Of a stretch of 42,723 nt of DNA, positions 8,173 to 15,648 are shown one piece after another. The position numbers were made by a program, and so were the translations under genes. Positions within the stretch are counted from its first letter, which is position 1, and every line of letters begins with the position of its first letter. The notes under the pieces are model-generated. The model worked only from the letters and a program-made list of their open reading frames with translations. It did no database searches and had not been told where the DNA came from. Source of the stretch: Eubacteriales bacterium (GTDB lineage: Bacteria; Bacillota_A; Clostridia; Christensenellales; Aristaeellaceae); contig JARKQG010000148.1 of NCBI GenBank assembly GCA_029974035.1, positions 1 through 42,723 of the forward strand, written 5' to 3'.

Positions 8173-9630
8173 TTGACGGGAAAGACGAAGCGCGCCGTTT
8201 TGGCGGCGATTGCCGGTATGCTGACGGCTATGTGCTGCGCGCTGCCGCAGGCGGCTCGGGCGGACGCGGCGGCAGTGCTGAACCGGGACGCGAAGCTGTA
8301 CGAAAGGGCCAGCACATCGGCCCGGGTGGCGTTCAAGCTGTCCAAGGGGCAGACGATTTTGCTCCGCGCCACGAGCGGCGCGTGGTCCAAAGTCACATAC
8401 CGGGGCAGAACCGCCTACATGGCCAGAAAGTCCCTCGGAAAAAAGAGCGCAAAAAAGCTCTACGCCGCGGAGGACATCAAGCTGAGAAAAGAGAACGACA
8501 GCGCATCGGACGCGCTGTGCCAGATCAAGGCCGGCGCGGTGGTCTACGCGCTGGACGAGCAGGGGAGCTGGTTTAAGGCGCTCCATCAGGGCTATACGGG
8601 CTTCGTGCCCAAGAGCGCGCTGGCCGCGAAAAAACCCAAGGCCACGAAAAAGCCCACCCCCGCGCCCACGCCCACCCCGGCGCCGGAGGCCGCCTATGCG
8701 AAGGCGAAGATCCGGCTGTACAAGCGCCCGTCCACGTCCAGCCAGACGGGTACGATTCCCAAGGGCGCGGCGCTGACCCGCTACCATTATAACAGCAAGT
8801 CCTGGGCCAAGGTGGGCTATCAGGGCAAGACGGGCTACGTGGCGGCCAAATACCTTCTGGAGGAGCCGCTCGCCACCCCCACCCCCAAACCCACGTCCAC
8901 CCCAAAACCCACGCCAACGCCGGCCCCGACGCCCACGCCCAAACCCACGCCGGAGCCTTCGAAGTATCAAGAGCTCGCGCCGGGCGACACGGGCGACGAC
9001 GTCAAAAAGCTGCAGACCCGACTGAAAGCGCTGGGCTGGTTTGGCGGAACCATCGGCGGAAACTACCTGACCCGCACCACCCAGGCGGTCAAGGACTTCC
9101 AGAGTGCCGCGAAGCTGGAGGCGGACGGCGTGGCCACCGCGAAAACGCAGGAGGCCCTCTATGCCTCCGGCGCGCCCCGGCAGACCGTGGAAGATTCCGG
9201 GGAGAGCACCGCCACGCCGGCATCCGGCAAGGTGGTGGCGCTGGACTGGTGGACCAGCGACATCCAGAGCATTTTCTACCGGGGCAGAACTGTGGTGGTG
9301 ACGGATGTCCGCACCGGCCTCTCGTGGCGTGAAAAGCGGCTGGGCGGCACCAACCACGCCGACTGCGAGCCGCTGACCGCCAAGGACACCGCCGCGATGA
9401 AGGCCGCCTACGGCGGAAGCTGGTCCTGGGACAGGCGCCCGGTGTGGGTGTCCATTGACGGCGTCCGCTACGCGGCGTCCATGAACGGCATGCCCCATGG
9501 CAGCGGCCCGCTGGACAACGGCTTTGCCGGCCACCACTGCATCCACTTTGTCAACAGCCGGACCCACGGCACCAACCGCGTCGATGCGGCGCACCAGGCG
9601 GCCATCCGGGAGGCCACCGCCGCCCAGTAG
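8173..9630 (+). CDS. Secreted SH3/peptidoglycan-binding protein with divergent L,D-transpeptidase-like domain
   Basis: A 485-residue exported cell-wall protein starting at a TTG with GGAGG eight bases upstream. Order: signal peptide 1-31; three SH3b-like repeats (about 36-90, 97-150, 175-232); Pro/Thr linkers of TPTPAP and TPKPTP type; a PG_binding_1 domain (about 270-335, DTGDDVKKLQTRLKALGWF); and a C-terminal domain (about 355-480) shared with the protein at 36991-37923. That domain has conserved blocks GG-NH-D-EP, YGG-WSW and NGMPHG, then GHHCIHF. His442 and Cys456 are spaced much like the catalytic His and Cys of YkuD-type L,D-transpeptidases, but with CxH in place of the usual CxR/N. I infer a cell-wall crosslinking or wall-hydrolysing role; activity is unproven. 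Confidence 0.85.
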   Translation: MTGKTKRAVLAAIAGMLTAMCCALPQAARADAAAVLNRDAKLYERASTSARVAFKLSKGQTILLRATSGAWSKVTYRGRTAYMARKSLGKKSAKKLYAAEDIKLRKENDSASDALCQIKAGAVVYALDEQGSWFKALHQGYTGFVPKSALAAKKPKATKKPTPAPTPTPAPEAAYAKAKIRLYKRPSTSSQTGTIPKGAALTRYHYNSKSWAKVGYQGKTGYVAAKYLLEEPLATPTPKPTSTPKPTPTPAPTPTPKPTPEPSKYQELAPGDTGDDVKKLQTRLKALGWFGGTIGGNYLTRTTQAVKDFQSAAKLEADGVATAKTQEALYASGAPRQTVEDSGESTATPASGKVVALDWWTSDIQSIFYRGRTVVVTDVRTGLSWREKRLGGTNHADCEPLTAKDTAAMKAAYGGSWSWDRRPVWVSIDGVRYAASMNGMPHGSGPLDNGFAGHHCIHFVNSRTHGTNRVDAAHQAAIREATAAQ

Positions 9631-9664
9631 AGAACCAGCAAAAAACCGTTCTTGTGTATTGCTT

Positions 9665-9689
9665 AGGTCCGGGGCCTTGCCCCGGACCT
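9665..9689. repeat. Perfect 11-bp hairpin
   Basis: Arms AGGTCCGGGGC and GCCCCGGACCT with a 3-base loop. No T-run on either side, so it is a stem rather than a textbook terminator; it precedes the larger inverted repeat. Confidence 0.8.
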
Positions 9690-9691
9690 GC

Positions 9692-9741
9692 CCATTGACA
9701 AACCCCTGCTGCGCTTACGCACAGCAGGGGTTTATCAATGG
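9692..9741. terminator. 20-bp inverted repeat, probable bidirectional terminator
   Basis: Two 20-base arms (9692-9711 and 9722-9741) match at all but one position and flank a 10-base loop. The inner part, AAACCCCTGCTG with CAGCAGGGGTTT, ends in short T-rich tails on both strands. It lies between two convergent genes, so it can stop transcription from both. Confidence 0.8.
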
Positions 9742-9751
9742 ACTCGAAGCC

Positions 9752-11464
9752 CTACCGCTCCATCAGGCTGAGGGCCGCCCTGGCGCAGCAGTCGATGAGG
9801 GCGCGGGCGGCCGCTTCGGTATCCTCGCGGATGCCCACGTACAGCTTCACCTTGGGCTCGGTGCCGGAGGGGCGGATGGCGGTCCAGGCACTGCCCTCCA
9901 GCTCAAAGTACAGCGCGTCGCTGACGGGGAAATCGATGGGTTCGGCCTTCCCGCCCGCGGTGCGGGTGCCCGCCAGATAGTCCCGGACGGCCAGCACCCG
10001 AAGCCCCGCCACCTCGGTGGGCGGGTTTTCCCGAAGGGAGCGCATGATGGCGGCGATCTTCGCCTGCCCGTCCTTGCCGGTCAGCGTATGGGACAGGGTC
10101 TTCTCCAGGTACCAGCCGTACGTCTCGTACAGGCCCATCAGCGCGTCGTACAGCGTCATATCCTTGCTTTTGTAGAAGGCGGCGGTCTCCGCGATCAGCA
10201 TGCAGGCGTTGACGCCGTCCTTGTCGCGCACCTGGGTGCCGGAGAGGTAGCCGAAGCTCTCCTCGAAGCCGAACACGAAGGTGTGGGCGCCGGTATCCTC
10301 AAACCACTGAATCTTCTCGGCGATGTACTTGAAGCCCGTGGGCACGTCAAACACCTCTACCCCGAAGGAGGCGGCGATGGCGCGGGTCATCTCCGTGGAC
10401 ACGAAGGACTGAACCGACGCGGCATTCTTGGGCAGCGCCCCGCGCTCCGCCTTCTGGGAGAGCACGTAGTGAAGCAGCAGGCAGCCGATCTGGTTTCCGG
10501 ACAGGATGTGCACCCCGCCCTCGTGGTCCAGCACCGCAATGCCCACCCGGTCGCAGTCCGGATCGGTGCCGAACACGGCATCGGCGCCCAGCTTTTCCCG
10601 CAGCTTCAGCGCCAGCGTGAAGGCGGCGGGGTCCTCCGGGTTGGGCTGGACCACGGTGGAGAAGGCCGGGTCGGGCAATTCCTGCTCCGGCACCACGAAC
10701 ACCTGGGAAAAGCCCAGCTCGCGCAGCACCCGCCGCACCGGCACGTTGCCGGAGCCGTGCAGCGGCGTGTAGACGATTTTGATCCGGGGGCCCATCTCGC
10801 GGGCCAGTTCGGGGTTGACGCACAGGCCCTCGACCATGGCAATGTAATCGTCGTCCACGGCGGGGGGGATGGTGACAAGAAGCCCCTTTTCGCGGGCCTC
10901 CGCCTCGGGCATCGGCGCGCACTCGTCAAAGGCGGTCTGGTCGATCAGCGCCTGGATGGCCTCGGCGCGCTCGGGCGCGACCTGGCCGCCGTCCTCCCAG
11001 TAGACCTTGTAGCCGTTGTAGGCGGGCGGGTTGTGGCTGGCGGTGATCACGATCCCGGCGATGGCGCCCAGGTGGCGCACCGTGTAGGACAAAACCGGCA
11101 CCGGCCGGAGGGAATCAAAGAGCATCGCCTTCACGCCGGAGGCTGCCAGCGTCAGCGCCGCCTTCAGCGCAAACTCCGGCGAATACTTCCGGGAATCGTA
11201 GGCGATGGCCACGCCGCGTTCCGCGCCGCCGGGCGCGGCCAGGATGTACTTGGCCAGCGCACGGGTGGCCCTTATCACGTTCCAGGCGTTCATCCGGTTG
11301 AGCCCCGCCCCCAGCACGCCGCGCATGCCCGCGGTGCCGAAGGAGAGCGCCCGGTAAAAGCGGTCCTCGATCTCCGCGGGATTGCCGGCGATCGATTCCA
11401 GCTCCCGCCGCTCGTCCTCGCCCACAAAGCCCAGCCAGCGCCGGTATTCGGCCATATAGTCCAT
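9752..11464 (-). CDS. pgcA: Alpha-D-phosphohexomutase (phosphoglucomutase type)
   Basis: A 570-residue phosphohexomutase of the long PgcA type, interconverting glucose-1-phosphate and glucose-6-phosphate (possibly also mannose phosphates). Diagnostic sites: active-site serine loop TASHNPPAYNGYKVY, metal loop GTDPDCDR, sugar-specificity loop FGFEESFGY, and the phosphate-binding RPSGTEPKVKLY near the C-terminus. It follows the ferritin-like protein by 13 bases with a good ribosome-binding site. It would link the glycogen phosphorylase and amylase encoded 20 kb away to glycolysis, and supply nucleotide-sugar synthesis. Exact substrate preference cannot be read from sequence. Confidence 0.95.
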   Translation of the reverse strand: MDYMAEYRRWLGFVGEDERRELESIAGNPAEIEDRFYRALSFGTAGMRGVLGAGLNRMNAWNVIRATRALAKYILAAPGGAERGVAIAYDSRKYSPEFALKAALTLAASGVKAMLFDSLRPVPVLSYTVRHLGAIAGIVITASHNPPAYNGYKVYWEDGGQVAPERAEAIQALIDQTAFDECAPMPEAEAREKGLLVTIPPAVDDDYIAMVEGLCVNPELAREMGPRIKIVYTPLHGSGNVPVRRVLRELGFSQVFVVPEQELPDPAFSTVVQPNPEDPAAFTLALKLREKLGADAVFGTDPDCDRVGIAVLDHEGGVHILSGNQIGCLLLHYVLSQKAERGALPKNAASVQSFVSTEMTRAIAASFGVEVFDVPTGFKYIAEKIQWFEDTGAHTFVFGFEESFGYLSGTQVRDKDGVNACMLIAETAAFYKSKDMTLYDALMGLYETYGWYLEKTLSHTLTGKDGQAKIAAIMRSLRENPPTEVAGLRVLAVRDYLAGTRTAGGKAEPIDFPVSDALYFELEGSAWTAIRPSGTEPKVKLYVGIREDTEAAARALIDCCARAALSLMER

Positions 11465-11477
11465 CGGCGTCCCTCCT

Positions 11478-11969
11478 TCAGCAGGCGGCCAGCTGCTGCT
11501 GCAGCCGCGCCAGGTGCACCTTCTCCTGCGAGATGACGCTGGAAAACGCCTCGCGGGTGAGGGGGTCTTCCGCCAGGTCGCGCAGTTCGGTGTAGAAAAG
11601 GATCGAGTTTTTTTCGGAATCGATGGCGGTGGTCAGGATGGCGGACAGGCTGTCAAAACCGCCGCGCCGGCCCACCTCCATCAGCCCGCCCGGGAACACC
11701 ACGTCGGCCGCCACGGCCGACAGATACGCGTTCGTCTCGCCGGAGTAGCACACGGCGGGCCTGTCCCCCCGCGCCGCGCACTGCGCGGACAGCAGGCTGG
11801 AGAAATCCCGCTGATGGCACGACTCCTCCTTCGCCAGATCCTCCAGCATTTGGGCGATTTGGTTTGATGTGGTCAGCTTTGCCGCGCGGTGGTAGAATTC
11901 GACGCCCCGCCTTTCCATTTCAACCGCGATGCGCAGCCCCTCCAGGTCGCTGAACGGATGATTTTCCAT
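11478..11969 (-). CDS. Rubrerythrin-like ferritin-fold protein
   Basis: A 163-residue four-helix protein of the ferritin-like/rubrerythrin class. Diiron ligands are visible as Glu in EMERRGVEFYHRAAK, EESCH in the second helix, Glu in DSEKNSILFYTEL, and EKVH in the last helix, giving two ExxH motifs. There is no C-terminal rubredoxin domain, so it is a short form. Such proteins reduce peroxide or sense and store iron in anaerobes. The frame is open to 12008, but the ATG at 11969 has GGAGG ten bases upstream and is preferred; the extension would reach into the DnaA-box region. It ends 13 bases before the phosphohexomutase. Confidence 0.85.
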   Translation of the reverse strand: MENHPFSDLEGLRIAVEMERRGVEFYHRAAKLTTSNQIAQMLEDLAKEESCHQRDFSSLLSAQCAARGDRPAVCYSGETNAYLSAVAADVVFPGGLMEVGRRGGFDSLSAILTTAIDSEKNSILFYTELRDLAEDPLTREAFSSVISQEKVHLARLQQQLAAC

Positions 11970-11998
11970 CGGACAAACTCCCTCCTGCGGCGCGCCGT

Positions 11999-12107
11999 TT
12001 ATCCACATTTTCCACAGGTTTCGATGGAAAACCTGTGGAAAACCGGCCCCGGGGCGCGCAGTTTCAGCCTTTTTGTCGAAGCCCGGCGGGCGCCGGGCTG
12101 TGGATAA
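11999..12107. promoter_or_regulatory. Cluster of four DnaA-box-like sites around an inverted repeat
   Basis: Two perfect boxes TTATCCACA lie at 11999-12007 (plus) and 12099-12107 (minus), and two one-mismatch boxes TTTTCCACA at 12008-12016 (plus) and 12034-12042 (minus). The inner pair forms the arms of a 14-base inverted repeat (12008-12021 and 12029-12042) with a 7-base loop, so the arrangement is symmetric, two boxes pointing each way. A GC hairpin (12081-12098) follows. It occupies the gap between two minus-strand genes. Binding by DnaA is inferred from the motif. Confidence 0.65.
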
Positions 12108-12179
12108 CTCGGGTTTTGGTGTGCATAGTCGGGCCCGCCCGGCTCCGGCGTGTAACCGGGAGAAGGGCGGGCGCGGTCA

Positions 12180-12380
12180 TCAGGCCTTTTTGTCGAGAAA
12201 CGCGTTGAGGTCGGCCACCAGCTGGTCCACATCCACGCCGTGCACCATGCCGGCCTGTTCAATGCTCTCGGCGGTGGCATGGGGGCAGCCCAGGCAATGC
12301 ATGCCGTACTGCATGAAGATGGGGGCGGTGTTGCGGTCGAGGCGAAGCACTTCGCCGATGGACATCTGTTTGGTAATCAT
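12180..12380 (-). CDS. DUF1858 (hybrid-cluster-associated disulfide) protein
   Basis: A 66-residue protein of the DUF1858 family, found with hybrid cluster proteins in anaerobes. The conserved pair of cysteines appears as HCLGCPHA in the middle (about residues 28-35), preceded by the family pattern SIGEVLRLDRNTAPIFMQYGM. A thiol/disulfide redox role is presumed, not shown. It lies 20 bases after the PhnP-like hydrolase and probably belongs to the same transcript. After the stop, the region 12133-12171 contains a GC-rich hairpin (GCCCGCCC/GGGCGGGC outer arms) with no clear T-run. Confidence 0.92.
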   Translation of the reverse strand: MITKQMSIGEVLRLDRNTAPIFMQYGMHCLGCPHATAESIEQAGMVHGVDVDQLVADLNAFLDKKA

Positions 12381-12400
12381 GGGGGTATTCCTCCTCGGGG

Positions 12401-13222
12401 TTAAAATTGGATTTCCATGCCGTCGTGGGCTACGATAAAGCCGTCGGCGGCTGCCACGAGCTGCCGGTGGCTGACATGGCTGTTGTGGGACACGTGGCTG
12501 AGCGCGAAGATCGCGCCCGGCCGCGCCGCGCCGCTCGCCGTCAGAAGGCGGCGCATGCGGTGGCAGTTGACAAGGCCCATGTGGTGGTCGCCGGTGTCTC
12601 CAAGGCCGCTGGTCAGGTCCATGGACACGAAGTCGAGGCCCAGCCCCGCCAGGTATTCCAGCGTTTCCGGCAGAAATTCGCCGGTATCGTGAGCGTAGAG
12701 CAGCTTTTTGCCGTCCCGCTCCACCACGTAGTTGAGGGCTTCCTCGCTGGGCTTGTGGTTGGCGCGCACCGCGGTGACGGTGTATCCGCCCAGTCGGAGG
12801 GGCTCAAAGGGCTTTGCGCGAAGGAAGGTCAGCCGCCCGCCGCCGGAGGGCTCGTGTTTTTTGACAAGCTCCGCCGCCAGCAGTTCCCCGCACTTTGCGT
12901 TGCCCACGACGGGCAGCGGCGGCGCGTCGCCCAGGCTGGCGTAGTGGGGCAGGCGGGTCATCAGGTCCCACACGGCGTAGTGGTCGGTGTGGGTGTGGGT
13001 GATCAGTACGCACGTCAGCGCCGAAAAATCCAGCCCGTCGCGGATCATCTGCCAAAAGGAGTCGGGCGGAAAATCCAGCTTCACCGTGCCGTCCACCAGC
13101 GCTCCGGAGCGGGAGCGGATCTCGGGCCCGCCGGCGGCGCGGGCGGCGCGGCAGGTTTCGCAGGGGCAGAACAGCGCCGGGATGCCCTCGTAAGCGCCGG
13201 TGCCCTGATAGCGGATCACCAT
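12401..13222 (-). CDS. PhnP-like metallo-beta-lactamase-fold phosphodiesterase
   Basis: A 273-residue MBL-fold hydrolase resembling PhnP. The metal-binding motif is HTHTDH (about 81-86), and further ligands follow in AHDTGEF and DHHMGL. A Cys-rich site near the N-terminus, FCPCETC, matches the structural zinc site of PhnP. PhnP acts on cyclic ribose phosphodiesters in phosphonate metabolism, but there are no other phn genes here, so the substrate is open. The frame extends to 13264, where GGAGG is only one base from the ATG; the ATG at 13222, with GGAGGG eight bases upstream, is better placed. Confidence 0.88.
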   Translation of the reverse strand: MVIRYQGTGAYEGIPALFCPCETCRAARAAGGPEIRSRSGALVDGTVKLDFPPDSFWQMIRDGLDFSALTCVLITHTHTDHYAVWDLMTRLPHYASLGDAPPLPVVGNAKCGELLAAELVKKHEPSGGGRLTFLRAKPFEPLRLGGYTVTAVRANHKPSEEALNYVVERDGKKLLYAHDTGEFLPETLEYLAGLGLDFVSMDLTSGLGDTGDHHMGLVNCHRMRRLLTASGAARPGAIFALSHVSHNSHVSHRQLVAAADGFIVAHDGMEIQF

Positions 13223-13297
13223 GCCCGCGCCCTCCGCGCGCCGCGTGTCATTTGCAAAGCGCATTCCTCCGGTCGAAGTGGATTTCGCGCGGCGCGG

Positions 13298-13723
13298 TCA
13301 GATGACCACGCCCTTTTTCAGGATGATGTTGGCGTAGAGCGCGCTCTCGCCGGTGGCGACGCAGCAGTAGGCCTTGCGGGCGCGGTCGTAAAACGCGAAG
13401 CGCTCGACTTCCTCGATGCGCACCTCGCCCTCGTACTTTCCGATGATGCGCTTGTAATCCTCCCAGATCACCGGCACGGTGTCGTCCCCGGGCACCACCT
13501 GCATCAGCGCCACCGGGCGCTCTACAAAGGTGTCCAGCGGGAACAGCTGCATAATGGCGTCCAGAATCGCCGGCACACCGTGGCCGTCCAGCCGCACCAG
13601 CCGCTGCGCCATCGACGCCGCGGGAAAGTTGCCGTCGCCGATCACCAGTTCGTCGCCGTGGCCCATTTCCATCAGAATCTTCAGAAGCTCCGGGGAGAGA
13701 ATTGGCGAAATGCCCTTGAGCAT
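13298..13723 (-). CDS. fucU: RbsD/FucU family sugar mutarotase
   Basis: A 141-residue FucU/RbsD protein, which interconverts alpha and beta anomers of L-fucose or pyranose and furanose forms of ribose. Family signatures include MGHGDELVIGDGNFPA near the start and YANIILKKGVV at the end. Length fits FucU slightly better than RbsD. The ATG at 13723 has GAAGGA ten bases upstream; the ATG at 13741 has no ribosome-binding site. The gene has its own promoter at 13757-13785 and begins a transcript with the PhnP-like hydrolase and DUF1858 protein. No fucose or ribose kinase, isomerase or transporter is adjacent, so the sugar is not identified. Confidence 0.9.
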   Translation of the reverse strand: MLKGISPILSPELLKILMEMGHGDELVIGDGNFPAASMAQRLVRLDGHGVPAILDAIMQLFPLDTFVERPVALMQVVPGDDTVPVIWEDYKRIIGKYEGEVRIEEVERFAFYDRARKAYCCVATGESALYANIILKKGVVI

Positions 13724-13756
13724 ACCAACACGTCCTTCCATAGAATTGCATTCATT

Positions 13757-13785
13757 ATTATAGCATGGACGGCTTTTCCGGGCAA
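13757..13785 (-). promoter_or_regulatory. Promoter of the fucU transcript
   Basis: Minus strand TTGCCC (13785-13780), 17-base spacer, TATAAT (13762-13757), about 35 bases before the FucU start. Confidence 0.75.
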
Positions 13786-13802
13786 TGAAAATCTATTGAT
13801 GG

Positions 13803-13840
13803 GAAAACTGCAGCCGCCGGCCGCGCGCGGCCGTCGGCTG
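13803..13840 (-). terminator. Terminator after gerW
   Basis: Near-perfect stem CAGCCG-A-CGGCCGCG with CGCGGCCG-G-CGGCTG (one mismatch, almost no loop), followed on the minus strand by CAGTTTT. Ends the operon of epimerase, xth, DUF2953 and gerW. Confidence 0.75.
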
Positions 13841-13880
13841 TACCGGCGGAAAAGAAACGGCATCCCCGAAGCGGAAACGC

Positions 13881-14345
13881 TTACTCCGCCGGCGCGGCGG
13901 GCGGGGTGCCGGGCGCGGGCGGCGCTTTTTTTCCGCCCGCCCACTTTTTGATGTCGGCCACCAGTTGGGGCGCCAGCTCGATGATGCGGTCCAGCGGCGC
14001 GTAGGGCTGGGCGGGAAGCAGGCGCACCTGCTCACTGCTCACCACGAGAAAGCCCACCGGCGACACGGACACGCCCGCGCCCGCGCCGCCCGCGAAGGGA
14101 AGGTACTCCGGCTGGCCGCCCTGCCCGGCGGCCCCGCCGCCGTTTTGCGGCGGAGCCTGCTTTTTGCCCGGAATTTCGTACTCTCCGCCGCCGGCCACGA
14201 ACCCGAAGCTGACCCGCGATATGGGGATGATCGTCGTGCCATCGTTGGCGGTCACCGGGTCGCCGATGACGGTGTTGACGTCCACCATGTCGCGGATGTT
14301 CTCCATGGTGGCGTTCATAATGCTCTCGATCGCATGCCTTTCCAC
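13881..14345 (-). CDS. gerW: GerW/YtfJ sporulation protein
   Basis: A 154-residue GerW (YtfJ) protein, known in Bacillus as a spore protein needed for L-alanine germination. Family blocks: NATMENIRDMVDVNTVIGDPV, IIPISRVSFGFVAGGGEY, GGAGAGVSVSPVGFLV and the tail LDRIIELAPQLVADIKKW. The C-terminal Pro/Ala tail is low complexity. Translation most likely starts at a GTG at 14345 (sequence VERHAIESIM), with GGGAGG eight bases ahead; an ATG at 14381 lacks a site. This overlaps the DUF2953 gene by 31 bases. The ytfI-ytfJ pairing is conserved in spore formers. Confidence 0.92.
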   Translation of the reverse strand: MERHAIESIMNATMENIRDMVDVNTVIGDPVTANDGTTIIPISRVSFGFVAGGGEYEIPGKKQAPPQNGGGAAGQGGQPEYLPFAGGAGAGVSVSPVGFLVVSSEQVRLLPAQPYAPLDRIIELAPQLVADIKKWAGGKKAPPAPGTPPAAPAE

Positions 14346-14800
14346 GTGTTGAGCCTCCCGGAAATTTCTAGCCGCGCCCATACGAGGGCGGCGAGCATAA
14401 TATGCCCGGGTTTAAGCGTCACCATCCCGCGAAAGCGCGCCCGGACGGGCCCGCAGGAAAAATCCGGAAGCGCGCGCACGCGGCCCAGCGACAGCGCCGC
14501 CACCGCGCCGGCAATCAGCGCGGTCAGCGCGGCGTCGCCGGCGCACAGGTCGAGGCTGCCGCGAAAGCGAACGCGGCCCAAAAGCGTCAAAAGCGCCCGG
14601 ATCGCCGCCCCGTCAAGGCGCGGAATGCCCCGGCGTGGCCGCCCCCCGGCAGGGACGGCGAGGGACGCGGGCGCCGCAAACACGCCAACGCCCACCCGCA
14701 CGGCGCCCTGCCGCCGGGTGTCGATGTCGATCACCAGCAATACGGGCAGGTTGGCCGCGTAAAACAGTACGAGAAACGCCGCCCACACATACACAACCAT
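14315..14800 (-). CDS. DUF2953 (YtfI-like) protein
   Basis: A 161-residue DUF2953-like protein with an N-terminal membrane segment (about 2-24) and the C-terminal family pattern SLDLCAGDAALTALIAGAV followed by GMVTLKPGHIML. DUF2953 proteins usually exceed 200 residues, so this one is short. The assignment rests on the C-terminal half and on its position directly before gerW, the usual ytfI-ytfJ order. No good ribosome-binding site precedes the ATG at 14800, so the start is uncertain. Role in sporulation is inferred from partnership only. Confidence 0.7.
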   Translation of the reverse strand: MVVYVWAAFLVLFYAANLPVLLVIDIDTRRQGAVRVGVGVFAAPASLAVPAGGRPRRGIPRLDGAAIRALLTLLGRVRFRGSLDLCAGDAALTALIAGAVAALSLGRVRALPDFSCGPVRARFRGMVTLKPGHIMLAALVWARLEISGRLNTWKGMRSRAL

Positions 14801-14854
14801 GGGCGTAGCGTGCGCGCGGCGGCGGAAAAATATGCATTTTTTCGGGGGCTTGCG

Positions 14855-15604
14855 TCAGATCGTCAGCTCCACCGGACAGTGGTCGGAGCCGTGGATGTCC
14901 GGATGAATGGCCGCGCCCAGGATCCGGTCCCCGAGCTTTTGGGACACCACGAAGTAGTCGATGCGCCAGCCGGTGTTGGAGGCGCGGGCGTTGCCGAAAT
15001 AGCTCCACCAGGTGTAGGCGTCCCGCCTGTCCGGATAGAGGTGGCGGAAGCTGTCCACAAAGCCGCTCGCCAGCAGCAGCGTGAACTTTTCTCGCTCCTC
15101 GTCGGTAAAGCCGGCGTTGCCGCGGTTGGACCGGGCGTTTTTGATGTCGATCTCCTGGTGGGCCACGTTGAGATCGCCGCAGAGCACCACGGGCTTTTCG
15201 GCGTCCAGCCCGACGAGGTAGGCGCGGAAGTCGTCCTCCCACCGCATGCGGTAGTCAAGGCGCGTCAGCCCCCGCTGGGCGTTGGGGGTGTAGCAGTTGA
15301 CCAGCGTAAAATCGCCCATGTCCAGCGTGATCAGGCGGCCCTCGTGGTCATGGGGCTCCACGCCCATGCCAAAGCGGGGCGCGCCGTGGGGCACCCGGGC
15401 GAACACCGCCGTGCCGGAGTAGCCGGGCTTCTCCGCGCTGTGGATGATCCGGTCATAGCCGGGCAGGGTGATGTCAATCTGCTCCTCCCGGGCCTTGACC
15501 TCCTGCAGGCAGATCACGTCCGCGTCCAACGAAAGCACGCTGTCGGCAAAGCCCTTTCCCGCGCAGGCGCGAATTCCGTTCACATTCCAGGAAATCAGCC
15601 GCAT
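14855..15604 (-). CDS. xth: Exodeoxyribonuclease III
   Basis: A 249-residue exonuclease III/AP endonuclease that cuts DNA at abasic sites in base-excision repair. All signature blocks are present: SWNVNGIRA at the start, LQEVKA with the metal-binding Glu, GDLNVAHQEIDI with the catalytic Asp and Asn, YTWWSYFGNAR, and SDHCPV near the end. Length is normal. The ATG at 15604 has GAGGAGGG upstream. It follows the epimerase gene by 44 bases and probably shares its promoter. Confidence 0.96.
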   Translation of the reverse strand: MRLISWNVNGIRACAGKGFADSVLSLDADVICLQEVKAREEQIDITLPGYDRIIHSAEKPGYSGTAVFARVPHGAPRFGMGVEPHDHEGRLITLDMGDFTLVNCYTPNAQRGLTRLDYRMRWEDDFRAYLVGLDAEKPVVLCGDLNVAHQEIDIKNARSNRGNAGFTDEEREKFTLLLASGFVDSFRHLYPDRRDAYTWWSYFGNARASNTGWRIDYFVVSQKLGDRILGAAIHPDIHGSDHCPVELTI

Positions 15605-15648
15605 GGCCGTCCCTCCTCGCCAATCGAATTGATGGATACCGCGCCGCG

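Noticed and set aside
7944..8396. A 151-residue N-terminal extension of the NfeD frame
   Set aside because: It crosses both divergent promoters and the opposite SH3/LDT gene, and AGGAGGG marks the ATG at 7943.
9497..11536. A 679-residue plus-strand open frame opposite the phosphohexomutase
   Set aside because: Antisense shadow; the minus-strand frame has every active-site motif of the mutase.
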